Positions 1 through 5,548 of a stretch of 5,693 bases of DNA are shown here, in pieces. The DNA is from Burkholderiales bacterium (lineage in GTDB: Bacteria; Pseudomonadota; Gammaproteobacteria; Burkholderiales; SG8-39). How positions within the stretch are numbered: the stretch's first letter is position 1; each line of letters begins with the position of its first letter. Made by a program: the position numbers and the translations under genes. The stretch is taken from the NCBI GenBank assembly GCA_017880745.1, contig JADGRR010000233.1, positions 1 to 5,693 on the forward strand. Direction: 5' to 3'. The notes beneath the pieces are model-generated. The model made no database searches. It saw nothing but the letters and a program-made list of their open reading frames with translations, and was not told the DNA's origin.

Positions 1-614
1 TCGAGCAATGCGACCTGGGTCTCGGACCGGGCGTCTTGAAAGGCGCCTATGTCGGGATGCCGCGCTACTTCGCCGACGCGGGAGAGGTGATGGATGTCGA
101 ACGGCGCATCGTTTATTGCATGGTGACGCTGCAGGGATTCAGGGCGGAGGATCTCGCCAAGCAGCCCTTCAGCAGCGAGTCGCGCACGCCCGATCCGGTA
201 TCGCTCGTCACCTACGTCGCCGGGCAGTCCCGCGGCATGACGATCTCCGTCCCGCAGAAGCACCCGGAAGAACGCGAGGCCTACTACATCGGCCGCGAGA
301 TTTTCTACTTCCGCGCCGGGCCTTGGGATTTTTCCTGCGCCAGCTGCCACGGCGAGGACGGCAAGCGCATCCGCACGCAGGTACTGCCCAATCTCACCTC
401 GAAGGAGGATGCGGTCCGCGCGTTCCAGGGCTGGCCCGGTTACCGCATGACCGGCGGCCTGATGCACACGCTGCAATGGCGCATGAACGACTGTTTCCGC
501 CAGCAGCGGTTTCCAGAGCCGGGATACGTATCCGAGACCATCGCGGACCTGCTGACCTACATGGGCGTGAATGCCAACGGGCACGTGTACAAGGGCCCGG
601 GAATCAAGCGCTAG
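1..614 (+). CDS. soxA: SoxA, L-cysteine S-thiosulfotransferase diheme/monoheme cytochrome c subunit (5' end missing)
   Basis: SoxA is the catalytic subunit of the periplasmic SoxAX cytochrome, which oxidatively couples thiosulfate to the cysteine of the SoxYZ carrier. The reading frame is open from the window edge (first full codon at base 3) to TAG at 612-614, giving about 203 residues. SoxA proteins are usually about 270-290 residues, so roughly 70-80 N-terminal residues, including the signal peptide, lie upstream. Visible motifs are the haem-binding CASCH (bases 336-350) and the downstream WRMNDCFRQQRFPEP. The Cys of the second motif (492-494) aligns with the haem-ligating active-site cysteine, found as persulfide in known structures. 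Two further cysteines (9-11 and 117-119) flank the KGAY...PRYFADAG region and could form a disulfide. Whether a second, N-terminal CxxCH exists cannot be seen. A TTG at 36 is only an internal Leu codon, because homology continues upstream of it. It is followed after 14 nt by soxX. Confidence 0.95.
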   Translation, partial: EQCDLGLGPGVLKGAYVGMPRYFADAGEVMDVERRIVYCMVTLQGFRAEDLAKQPFSSESRTPDPVSLVTYVAGQSRGMTISVPQKHPEEREAYYIGREIFYFRAGPWDFSCASCHGEDGKRIRTQVLPNLTSKEDAVRAFQGWPGYRMTGGLMHTLQWRMNDCFRQQRFPEPGYVSETIADLLTYMGVNANGHVYKGPGIKR

Positions 615-616
615 CC

Positions 617-621
617 AGGGA
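617..621 (+). promoter_or_regulatory. Ribosome binding site of soxX
   Basis: AGGGA lies 7 nt before the ATG at 629 and just after the soxA stop codon. It fixes the soxX start, although the same frame is open back to the left edge of the window. Confidence 0.7.
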
Positions 622-628
622 CAAAGCC

Positions 629-1237
629 ATGAACAAAATCCCAGCATCGATATTCGCCGCGGCAGCGCTCGCCATAGTGGTCACGGCTCAGGCCGAGGAC
701 GACCGCGCCAAGGCCGTCACCATGATGAAGCGCGATTTCCATGCGCGAAGCATCGCCGGCATGGACCGGCTGAACGAGGACGGGCTGCAGGCGCTGTGCA
801 ATCGCAGCCAAAACCAGCCGCCCAAGCCGATCGCCGAGCGCCTGCAACAGGACCAGCTTGCCGACATCAAGTACCCGGCGGACGGCAAGTATCTGGGCGA
901 CTGGAAATCGGGCGAAAAGATCGCGCAGAACGGGCGCGGCATGACCTGGAGCGACGGCGGTGCCGGCGCCAACGGCGGCAGCTGCTACAACTGCCACCAG
1001 ATCGGGCCGAACGAGACTTCCTTCGGCAACATCGGCAACAGCCTGCGCCAGTTCGGCAAGACCCGCGGCAACAGCCCGCAGGTGCAGAAGTACGTGTATG
1101 GCAAGATCTTCAACGCCAAGGCATTCAACCTGTGTTCGAACATGCCCCGCTTCGGCCAATCGGGAACGCTCACCGAAGAGCAGATCAAGGACCTGGTTGC
1201 GCTGCTGCTCGACCCGAATTCGCCGGTAAACAAGTAG
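629..1237 (+). CDS. soxX: SoxX, monohaem cytochrome c subunit of SoxAX (long form)
   Basis: SoxX passes electrons from the SoxA active site to downstream c-type cytochromes during thiosulfate oxidation. The protein is 202 residues. A Sec signal peptide covers about residues 1-22 (MNKIPASIF..., Ala-rich core, likely cleavage after AQA). Residues about 23-105 form an extension with KYLGDWKSGEKIAQ at 87-100. The haem motif CYNCH is at 119-123 (C119, C122, H123 ligand), and Met172 in NMPRFG is the probable second axial ligand. The C-terminus LLLDPNSPVNK is typical of the family. Short SoxX proteins are about 120-160 residues, so this is the long type with an extended N-terminal region, as in Starkeya-like and many betaproteobacterial proteins. 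Two extra cysteines, C57 and C169, could make a disulfide (inference). The start is chosen by the signal peptide and the AGGGA site; the frame is open further upstream, but that part is a shadow of soxA. Confidence 0.96.
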   Translation: MNKIPASIFAAAALAIVVTAQAEDDRAKAVTMMKRDFHARSIAGMDRLNEDGLQALCNRSQNQPPKPIAERLQQDQLADIKYPADGKYLGDWKSGEKIAQNGRGMTWSDGGAGANGGSCYNCHQIGPNETSFGNIGNSLRQFGKTRGNSPQVQKYVYGKIFNAKAFNLCSNMPRFGQSGTLTEEQIKDLVALLLDPNSPVNK

Positions 1238-1239
1238 GA
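1235..1239 (+). promoter_or_regulatory. Ribosome binding site of soxB overlapping the soxX stop codon
   Basis: The TAG stop of soxX (1235-1237) is embedded in TAGGA, which is the only Shine-Dalgarno-like stretch before the GTG start at 1251 (11 nt spacing). This suggests that translation of soxB is coupled to termination of soxX. Confidence 0.5.
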
Positions 1240-1250
1240 CCCGCCAGCGC

Positions 1251-2972
1251 GTGAATCGACGCGAGTTCCTGCAGGTGATGGGCATGGCCGCCGCCTGCGG
1301 CCTGCCCCTGGCGCAGCTCTCGGGGCGCGCCCGGGCCGAGGGCGCGGCGCGCATCTACGACCTGCCGCGCTTCGGCAACGTCCATTTGCTGCACTTCACC
1401 GACTGCCACGCGCAGCTGATGCCGCTGTGGTTCCGCGAGCCGAACGTGAATCTCGGCGTCGCCGACATGGCTGGTCGTCCGCCCCACCTGGTCGGCGAGG
1501 CGCTGTTGCGGCATTTCGGCGTCCGCCCAGGCACGGCCGAGGCCTACGCGTTCACTTACCTCGACTTCGAGCGGGCGGCAAGGACTTACGGCAAGGTGGG
1601 CGGCTTCGCCCACCTCGCCACCCTGGTGAAGCAGTTGAAGGCGAGCCGGCCCGGCGCGCTGCTGCTCGACGGCGGCGACACCTGGCAGGGTTCGGCCACC
1701 GCGCTGTGGACCAGGGGACAGGACATGGTCGACGCGTGCAAGCTGCTCGGCGTGGATGTGATGACCGGGCACTGGGAGTTCACCCTCGGCGCCGAGCGCG
1801 TGCGGCAAGTCGTGGAAAACGATTTCAAGGGCCGGATCGATTTCATTGCGCAGAACGTGAAGACCGCCGACTTCGGCGACCCGGTGTTTCCTCCCTATGT
1901 GATCAAGCCGATGAACGGCGTGCCGGTGGCCATCGTCGGCCAGGCGTTTCCCTACACGCCGATCGCGCATCCCAAGTACTTCGTGCCGGACTGGAACTTC
2001 GGCATTCAGGAAGAGACGCTGCAGCACGCGGTGGACGAAGCGCGCGCCAAGGGCGCGCAGGCGGTGGTCCTGCTATCGCACAACGGCATGGACGTGGACA
2101 TCAAGCTCGCTGCGCGCGTGCGCGGCATCGACGCGATCCTCGGCGGCCACACGCACGACGGCGTGCCGGCGCCGCTGATCGTGAACAATGCCGGCGGCAA
2201 GACACTGGTGACCAATGCCGGTTCGAACGGCAAGTTTCTGGGCGTGCTGGACCTCGAAGTGACGGGCGGCAAGGTCACCGACTTTCGCTACCGGCTGCTG
2301 CCGGTGTTCGCCAAGCTGCTTGCGGCCGACCCGGAGATGGAGGCGCTGATCCGCAGAGCGCGCGCGCCGTATGCGGCGAAACTCGGCGAACAGCTCGCGC
2401 TGACCGAAGGTCTGCTCTATCGCCGCGGTAATTTCAACGGCAGCTTCGACCAGTTGATTCTCGACGGCCTGATGGCGGAAAAGGACACGCCGATCGCGTT
2501 CTCGCCCGGATTCCGCTGGGGCACGAGCCTGCTGCCCGGCCAGCCTGTCCTGATGGAACACCTGATGGACCAGACGGCGATCACCTACCCCTACACCACC
2601 GTGACCGAAATGACGGGCGCGACGATCAAAACCATCCTCGAGGACGTGTGCGACAACCTGTTCAATCCCGACCCCTACTATCAACAGGGCGGCGACATGG
2701 TGCGCGTCGGCGGGCTCGGCTACACCTGCGACCCGAACGCGAAAATGGGCGCGCGTATCGGCGACATGACGCTCAAGGGCAAACCGATCGAGGCGGCGAA
2801 GAAATATAAAGTCGCGGGCTGGGCGCCGGTGGCGGAAGCGGCGAAGACCGCGGGCACCGAGCCGATCTGGGACCTGATGGCGCGTTACCTGCGCGGCCGC
2901 AAAGTGATAGCGCCGGTGCGGCTCGAGCTTCCGCGCCTGAAGGGCGTGGAGGGCAATGGCGGCATCGCCTGA
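1251..2972 (+). CDS. soxB: SoxB, sulfate thiohydrolase (S-sulfosulfanyl-L-cysteine sulfohydrolase)
   Basis: SoxB hydrolyses the terminal sulfone from the SoxYZ cysteine S-thiosulfonate and releases sulfate in the periplasm. It belongs to the 5'-nucleotidase/metallophosphoesterase superfamily. The 573 residues match the usual length of about 560-570. A Tat signal MNRREFLQ (twin Arg 3-4) with a hydrophobic stretch to about residue 29 supports the GTG start; export folded with bound manganese fits. Metal-site motifs in order are FTDCHAQL (D51, H53), DGGDTWQGS (140-148, D143), TGHWEF (172-177, the SoxB form of the usual GNHEF), LLSHNG (H277) and GGHTHD (H300, H302). The C-terminal nucleotidase domain begins near NFNGSFDQLI (394-403). 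It is the last gene of the visible sox operon and is followed by a palindromic repeat cluster. No broken motif or frameshift is seen. Confidence 0.98.
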   Translation: MNRREFLQVMGMAAACGLPLAQLSGRARAEGAARIYDLPRFGNVHLLHFTDCHAQLMPLWFREPNVNLGVADMAGRPPHLVGEALLRHFGVRPGTAEAYAFTYLDFERAARTYGKVGGFAHLATLVKQLKASRPGALLLDGGDTWQGSATALWTRGQDMVDACKLLGVDVMTGHWEFTLGAERVRQVVENDFKGRIDFIAQNVKTADFGDPVFPPYVIKPMNGVPVAIVGQAFPYTPIAHPKYFVPDWNFGIQEETLQHAVDEARAKGAQAVVLLSHNGMDVDIKLAARVRGIDAILGGHTHDGVPAPLIVNNAGGKTLVTNAGSNGKFLGVLDLEVTGGKVTDFRYRLLPVFAKLLAADPEMEALIRRARAPYAAKLGEQLALTEGLLYRRGNFNGSFDQLILDGLMAEKDTPIAFSPGFRWGTSLLPGQPVLMEHLMDQTAITYPYTTVTEMTGATIKTILEDVCDNLFNPDPYYQQGGDMVRVGGLGYTCDPNAKMGARIGDMTLKGKPIEAAKKYKVAGWAPVAEAAKTAGTEPIWDLMARYLRGRKVIAPVRLELPRLKGVEGNGGIA

Positions 2973-2991
2973 GGGCGATTCGCTGCAGTAA

Positions 2992-3079
2992 TTGTGGGAG
3001 CGAGCTTGCTCGCGAACGCGCTTATCGCACGAGCGAGCTTGTTCGCGAGCTCAATTCGCGAGCAAGCTCGCTCCCACAA
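2992..3079. repeat. REP/REPIN-like palindromic cluster (two direct copies, one inverted)
   Basis: A perfect 25-bp inverted repeat occupies 2992-3016 and 3055-3079, separated by 38 bp. Each arm contains the core GCGAGCTTGCTCGC, itself a palindrome able to form a 6-bp stem with a TT loop, and ends in GTGGGAG. This resembles the REP sequences described in Pseudomonas and other proteobacteria; two REPs in inverted orientation form a REPIN. A third, shorter copy in direct orientation at 3031-3048 carries one change (C to T at 3042), which keeps a G.U pair in + strand RNA. It can also pair with the last arm (3056-3073). The cluster fills the gap between the convergent soxB and sirB genes, so it may also stop or stabilise transcripts from both sides. 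No tract of T follows, so a classical intrinsic terminator is not shown. Confidence 0.85.
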
Positions 3080-3094
3080 AGCGGTGTCATCGTA

Positions 3095-3466
3095 CTAGGA
3101 GGCGCTGCGCAGCACCCAATCGGTAATCGCCTGCAGAATCTCTGGCGCATCGCCGATGGCGGGCGTGACCTGCAGTTCGAGTTGCGGGTGTTGCTCCCGT
3201 ATCTTCCCCGCCAGCAGCGGCAGGTCCTGCTTCAGATGGCCGCCCTGCGCCATGAACAGGGGCACCAGCACGATGCGCCGCGCGCCGCGCGCCGCGACCC
3301 GCGCCGCCGCGGCCTCCAGCGTCGGCGTCATGAAGTCCTGAAACGCAAGCTCGACCTGCACCTCCGGCCGTGCCGCCTGCAACTGCTTCTGAATGATGTC
3401 GAAGGGCACCGCCCATTCCGGGTCACGCGCGCCGTGGGCAAACAGGATGATGGCTTGGTCACTCAT
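3095..3466 (-). CDS. CbiX/SirB-type sirohydrochlorin chelatase (short form)
   Basis: Proteins of this family insert Co2+ or Fe2+ into sirohydrochlorin for cobalamin or sirohaem synthesis in the cytoplasm. The product is 123 residues, the size of the single-domain short CbiX/SirB chelatases that act as dimers. Visible motifs are AIILFAHGARDPEW near the N-terminus with the presumed metal-binding His11, VELAFQDFMTPTLE (36-51, with Glu39), and the second-histidine region LVPLFMAQGGHLKQDLP (67-83, His77). The start ATG at 3466 has AGGAA 5 nt upstream on the minus strand; an in-frame ATG 9 codons earlier (3493) has no comparable site and lies inside a predicted hairpin. Sulfur oxidisers need sirohaem for sulfite reductase-type enzymes, but whether the metal here is iron or cobalt cannot be read from the sequence. 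The gene is convergent with soxB and downstream of the transporter gene on the same strand. Confidence 0.9.
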   Translation of the reverse strand: MSDQAIILFAHGARDPEWAVPFDIIQKQLQAARPEVQVELAFQDFMTPTLEAAAARVAARGARRIVLVPLFMAQGGHLKQDLPLLAGKIREQHPQLELQVTPAIGDAPEILQAITDWVLRSAS

Positions 3467-3486
3467 GCTCGTTCCTGATCTTGGCA

Positions 3487-3524
3487 GGGACAAGGAGGCA
3501 CGACCCCTTGTCCCCCAAAGGGAC
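3487..3524 (-). promoter_or_regulatory. Leader hairpins upstream of the chelatase gene
   Basis: A 9-bp perfect stem is formed by 3487-3495 (GGGACAAGG) and 3506-3514 (CCTTGTCCC) with a 10-nt loop. The segment 3510-3514 can alternatively pair with 3520-3524 (GTCCC/GGGAC, 5-nt loop). The two structures exclude one another. They lie 21 nt or more before the chelatase start codon on the minus strand. There is no U-run, so this is not a simple intrinsic terminator. A leader-type control element or a degenerate dispersed repeat are both possible. Confidence 0.4.
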
Positions 3525-3555
3525 TTCGTTCGGGGCGTAAATCCCCAATGTAAGA

Positions 3556-3594
3556 GGAGGCTCCGACTGCGTCACGGACTTAGTCAGAGCTTCC
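3556..3594 (-). terminator. Imperfect hairpin over the transporter stop codon, possible weak terminator
   Basis: On the minus strand, arms 3582-3594 (GGAAGCTCTGACT) and 3556-3568 (AGTCGGAGCCTCC) pair over 13 positions with one G.U pair and one A/C mismatch, around a 13-nt loop. The hairpin includes the last codons and the TAA stop (3580-3582) of the MFS gene. The bases after it (TCTTACATT) are only moderately T-rich, so a full intrinsic terminator is doubtful. Confidence 0.35.
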
Positions 3595-5025
3595 CTGATA
3601 AACATTGCGACAGCGCGTCTCCGTGATCATGAAGGTGCACAGCCAGCCGAACAGCGCAAACACGAAGAGTACCGCAACGGCCGGGCGCCAGTCATCCGTG
3701 CTGTGCGCCGCGCCGCGGCTGGAGAGATCCAGCACCAGGCCTACCGCCGGCTGCAGCAGCGCGGGGCCGAGAAAACCGCCAGTATTAACGACGCTGGTGG
3801 AGGTGCCGGAAAAGGCCGGCGGGTTGACCTCCTTGGCGCAAGCCCAGACCAGCGTGGCCCCGGAGATCGCGATTCCCATGAGCGCGAACAACGCCAGCGT
3901 CGCCGCGAGCGGCAGCGGTCCGCCCCAGACGAGGGGCAGCCAGCACAGCACGTAGACGCCTCCGAGCACGCGCATCAGCGGCGTGCGCCGGCCGATGCGG
4001 TCGGACAGGGCACCCACTGCGAGCGAGGCCAGGGCAAAGCACACGATCATCAGGCTCGTGTGCCAGGCGGCGAGCTGCCGCGTCATGCCGTGCGCCTCGT
4101 GCAGATAGGGAATGGCCCACAGGCCGCCCCAGGAGAGATAGGCGCCGATCTGGCCGAAGTGTGTCAGGAAGCCGGGCCAGGTGCGGCGATTGGCGAGCAC
4201 CGTCTTCAGCGCCTCGCGCCAGTTCCCGTTCGCCGCCGGGTACTCTGGCTTGCCTTCCAACTGCTGCATCGACGGCAACCCGAGTTCACGCGGATTGTCG
4301 CGCAGGAACAGCCAGGTAAAGACGGCAAGCAATATCGATATCGCGCCGGTGGCAAGAAAAACATGGCGCCACGAGGTCTGCGCAACGACCCAGGCCAGAG
4401 GCGCGGCCGACAGCAAACCGCCGATGTTGCCGATGAACATCAGCAGCCCCGTCATGGTCGCGAACTGGCGCTCGAGGAACCACGCCGAATTCAGTTTCAG
4501 CACCGAGATGAACGCCACCGACACGCCCAGCCCGACCAGGAAGCGCCCGAACATGGCGATGCCGAAATCCGGCGCCAATCCGAACAGAACCGATCCCGCT
4601 CCGGCCACCAGCGCCCCCGCAGTGAATAGTTTGCGCGGTCCGAGCGTGTCGGCGAGGATGCCCGAGGGCACCTGCATCGCAAAGTAGACGTAGAAATAAG
4701 TCGCGGCCAACAGGCCCAGGGACGCGCTGGAGGTGCCGAACGCCAGCTGCAATTCGCCCGCTATCGCGCCCGGAGCGAGGCGGTGAAAGAACGCCAGCAC
4801 GAAGGCTATTGCCCCCAGGGCAAAGGCAGTCCAGCGCAGGCGCTGGACGCGCTTTAAGGGATCGGCGATGATCGACTCCTGTTGAACCGCGTTGCCGCCC
4901 GGGGTGGGCCGCGCACGCCGATGTACGCTTGCGGGCAGGCGCTTGCCGGCCTGCAAGCGCAAGCTCGAAAACGACGTTGCAGTGGAGGCTAATGCGCGAA
5001 GCGCGTTATGCCGGAACCAAAACAT
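3580..5025 (-). CDS. Major facilitator superfamily transporter, substrate unknown (N-terminus uncertain)
   Basis: This is a 12-TM MFS permease of the inner membrane; its substrate cannot be named. Counting from an ATC codon at 4869, the protein is 429 residues, the usual MFS length. TM1 starts near residue 13, and the conserved FFHRLAPGAIAGELQ follows at 27-41. MFS motif A appears twice, as GILADTLGPRK (70-80) and GALSDRIGRR (286-295), one per six-helix half; a charged and hydrophilic loop (about 190-230) separates the halves. The coordinates given run to the only in-frame ATG (5025), which would add 52 residues with no membrane or family character. Those added codons are poorer in third-position G/C (TTT, CTT, TTA, GTA), and this ATG has no ribosome binding site and overlaps a promoter-like sequence. 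In-frame TTG codons at 4962 and 4956 also lack such a site. The only good Shine-Dalgarno site, AGGAG at 4876-4880, points to 4869, which reads ATC. The true start is therefore probably near 4869. Sulfur-compound transport is not shown. Confidence 0.9.
   Translation of the reverse strand: MFWFRHNALRALASTATSFSSLRLQAGKRLPASVHRRARPTPGGNAVQQESIIADPLKRVQRLRWTAFALGAIAFVLAFFHRLAPGAIAGELQLAFGTSSASLGLLAATYFYVYFAMQVPSGILADTLGPRKLFTAGALVAGAGSVLFGLAPDFGIAMFGRFLVGLGVSVAFISVLKLNSAWFLERQFATMTGLLMFIGNIGGLLSAAPLAWVVAQTSWRHVFLATGAISILLAVFTWLFLRDNPRELGLPSMQQLEGKPEYPAANGNWREALKTVLANRRTWPGFLTHFGQIGAYLSWGGLWAIPYLHEAHGMTRQLAAWHTSLMIVCFALASLAVGALSDRIGRRTPLMRVLGGVYVLCWLPLVWGGPLPLAATLALFALMGIAISGATLVWACAKEVNPPAFSGTSTSVVNTGGFLGPALLQPAVGLVLDLSSRGAAHSTDDWRPAVAVLFVFALFGWLCTFMITETRCRNVYQGSSD
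4876..4880 (-). promoter_or_regulatory. Shine-Dalgarno-like site before a non-standard start of the MFS gene
   Basis: CAGGAG on the minus strand is followed after 6 nt (TCGATC) by an in-frame ATC at 4869-4867, exactly where MFS homology and length predict the N-terminus. No ATG, GTG or TTG lies at a usable distance. Either AUC is used as the start, or one base differs from the expected ATG by mutation or sequence error. Confidence 0.5.
4939..4960. repeat. 8-bp inverted repeat in the MFS leader
   Basis: GCGCTTGC (4939-4946) and GCAAGCGC (4953-4960) form a perfect stem with a 6-nt loop. An overlapping alternative pairs 4927-4933 (GCTTGCG) with 4958-4964 (CGCAAGC). It lies in the stretch that would be the untranslated leader if the MFS protein begins near 4869. 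No function is assigned. Confidence 0.4.
4990..5008. repeat. Short palindrome just inside the proposed MFS transcript start
   Basis: The minus strand reads TAACGCGC-TTC-GCGCATTA, an 8-position stem with one mismatch and a 3-nt loop. It is 16 bp downstream of the candidate -10 box at 5024-5029 and could be a leader hairpin or an operator. This is inference from position only. Confidence 0.35.
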
Positions 5026-5032
5026 TCTAGCA
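5024..5032 (-). promoter_or_regulatory. Candidate extended -10 promoter for the MFS gene
   Basis: The minus strand shows TGCTAGAAT: a TG dinucleotide, one base, and TAGAAT, which differs from TATAAT at one position. No good -35 box lies 17 nt upstream (the hexamer is CTATAG), as is tolerated by extended -10 promoters. The box overlaps the ATG at 5025, which argues that this ATG is not the translation start. Confidence 0.4.
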
Positions 5033-5089
5033 TCGAGTCTTGCCCGCTATAGCGACACCCATCGCACAGTCATCCATCGGGGAAAGACC

Positions 5090-5158
5090 ATGACCCGCAT
5101 CGAACGTCTGCGCCGCGTCGCCGGGAACCTACCCGGCCGCCGCGGTCCTGTGCTCTAA
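5090..5158 (+). CDS. Possible 22-residue basic small ORF or leader peptide
   Basis: An ATG at 5090 preceded by GGGGA (5079-5083, 6 nt spacing) opens a 22-codon frame ending at TAA 5156-5158. The peptide starts MTRIERLRRVAG and is rich in arginine (six Arg of 22). It contains a 6-bp hairpin (5120-5125/5132-5137, GCCGGG/CCCGGC). It lies 39 nt before the next gene on the same strand. It resembles no family I know; chance occurrence in GC-rich DNA is a real alternative, and the candidate promoter of the next gene overlaps its end. Confidence 0.25.
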   Translation: MTRIERLRRVAGNLPGRRGPVL

Positions 5159-5159
5159 T
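5151..5159 (+). promoter_or_regulatory. Candidate extended -10 promoter for the small Rho-N-like gene
   Basis: TGCTCTAAT carries TG, one base, and TCTAAT, which differs from TATAAT at one position. The expected -35 position (5131-5136) is ACCCGG and does not match. Transcription would start near 5166, about 30 nt before the ATG at 5198. Confidence 0.35.
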
Positions 5160-5186
5160 AACGCCGTGCCTATTTCGAATATGCAA

Positions 5187-5192
5187 AAGGAG
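5187..5192 (+). promoter_or_regulatory. Strong ribosome binding site of the small Rho-N-like gene
   Basis: AAGGAG lies 5 nt before the ATG at 5198. It is the clearest Shine-Dalgarno site in the window and suggests efficient translation. Confidence 0.8.
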
Positions 5193-5197
5193 AATCC

Positions 5198-5545
5198 ATG
5201 ACACACACCTATGAGGAACTGAAGCACAAGCCCCTGGCCGAGCTGCGCGAGATTGCGGCGGGCATCACCCACGAAGCGGTGCAGGGCTACACGCAGCTGA
5301 ACAAGGATCACCTGCTCGTGGGCCTGTGCAAGGCGCTCGGCATCGAAATGCATGCGCATAAGGAGATAAAAGGCATAGACAAAGCCGCGACCAAGGCCAG
5401 GATCAAGGAATGGCAAAAGAAACGCGACGAGGCGCTGGCTGCGCGGGATCGCAAGGCCCTGAAAGCGGCCATGGACCAGATCCACCAGCTCAAGCGCAAA
5501 ATGCGCAAGGCAACGGTGAAGAGCCCGGTGCAAGCTCCGGCCTGA
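5198..5545 (+). CDS. Small basic protein with Rho-N/SAP-like N-terminal domain, function unknown
   Basis: The product is 115 residues with a strong ribosome binding site. Residues about 4-50 (TYEELKHKPLAELREIA ... NKDHLLVGLCKALGI) match the helix-extended-helix pattern of the N-terminal domain of transcription terminator Rho and of SAP-like nucleic-acid binding folds: a first helix with K-x-LxELRxIA, then a K-D-x-LLxxLCxALGI helix. A His-rich turn MHAHKE (51-56) follows, then a long, very charged region (about 60-107) rich in Lys, Arg and Ala that should form one or two helices, perhaps a coiled-coil hairpin. There is no signal peptide and no membrane segment. A nucleic-acid binding or ribosome/transcription-associated role is plausible but is inference; similar small proteins are usually annotated as hypothetical or Rho-N domain proteins. 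It is divergent from the MFS gene and appears monocistronic. Confidence 0.88.
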   Translation: MTHTYEELKHKPLAELREIAAGITHEAVQGYTQLNKDHLLVGLCKALGIEMHAHKEIKGIDKAATKARIKEWQKKRDEALAARDRKALKAAMDQIHQLKRKMRKATVKSPVQAPA

Positions 5546-5548
5546 TAT

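Noticed and set aside
8..628. In-frame upstream extension of soxX to position 8
   Set aside because: It is a shadow of soxA: the product is Arg-rich without homology, while the ATG at 629 has a ribosome binding site and a clear signal peptide.
1185..2027. Long minus-strand ORF of 280 codons opposite soxB
   Set aside because: It is antisense to a perfectly conserved soxB, has His/Arg-rich composition, and is the usual product of GC-rich DNA.
2992..3079. CRISPR array
   Set aside because: The copies are palindromic, partly inverted and separated by unequal short gaps, which fits REP/REPIN and not a direct-repeat array.
3551..3560. AGAGGAGG on the + strand as a strong Shine-Dalgarno site
   Set aside because: No ATG, GTG or TTG follows at a usable distance in an open frame; the bases are part of the hairpin after the MFS gene.
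3467..3579. Cobalamin riboswitch before the chelatase gene
   Set aside because: The leader is too short and lacks the conserved B12-box type sequence; only simple hairpins are visible.
3703..4629. 308-codon + strand ORF opposite the MFS gene
   Set aside because: The product is Gln/Arg-rich with no domain pattern; the minus strand encodes clear MFS motifs.
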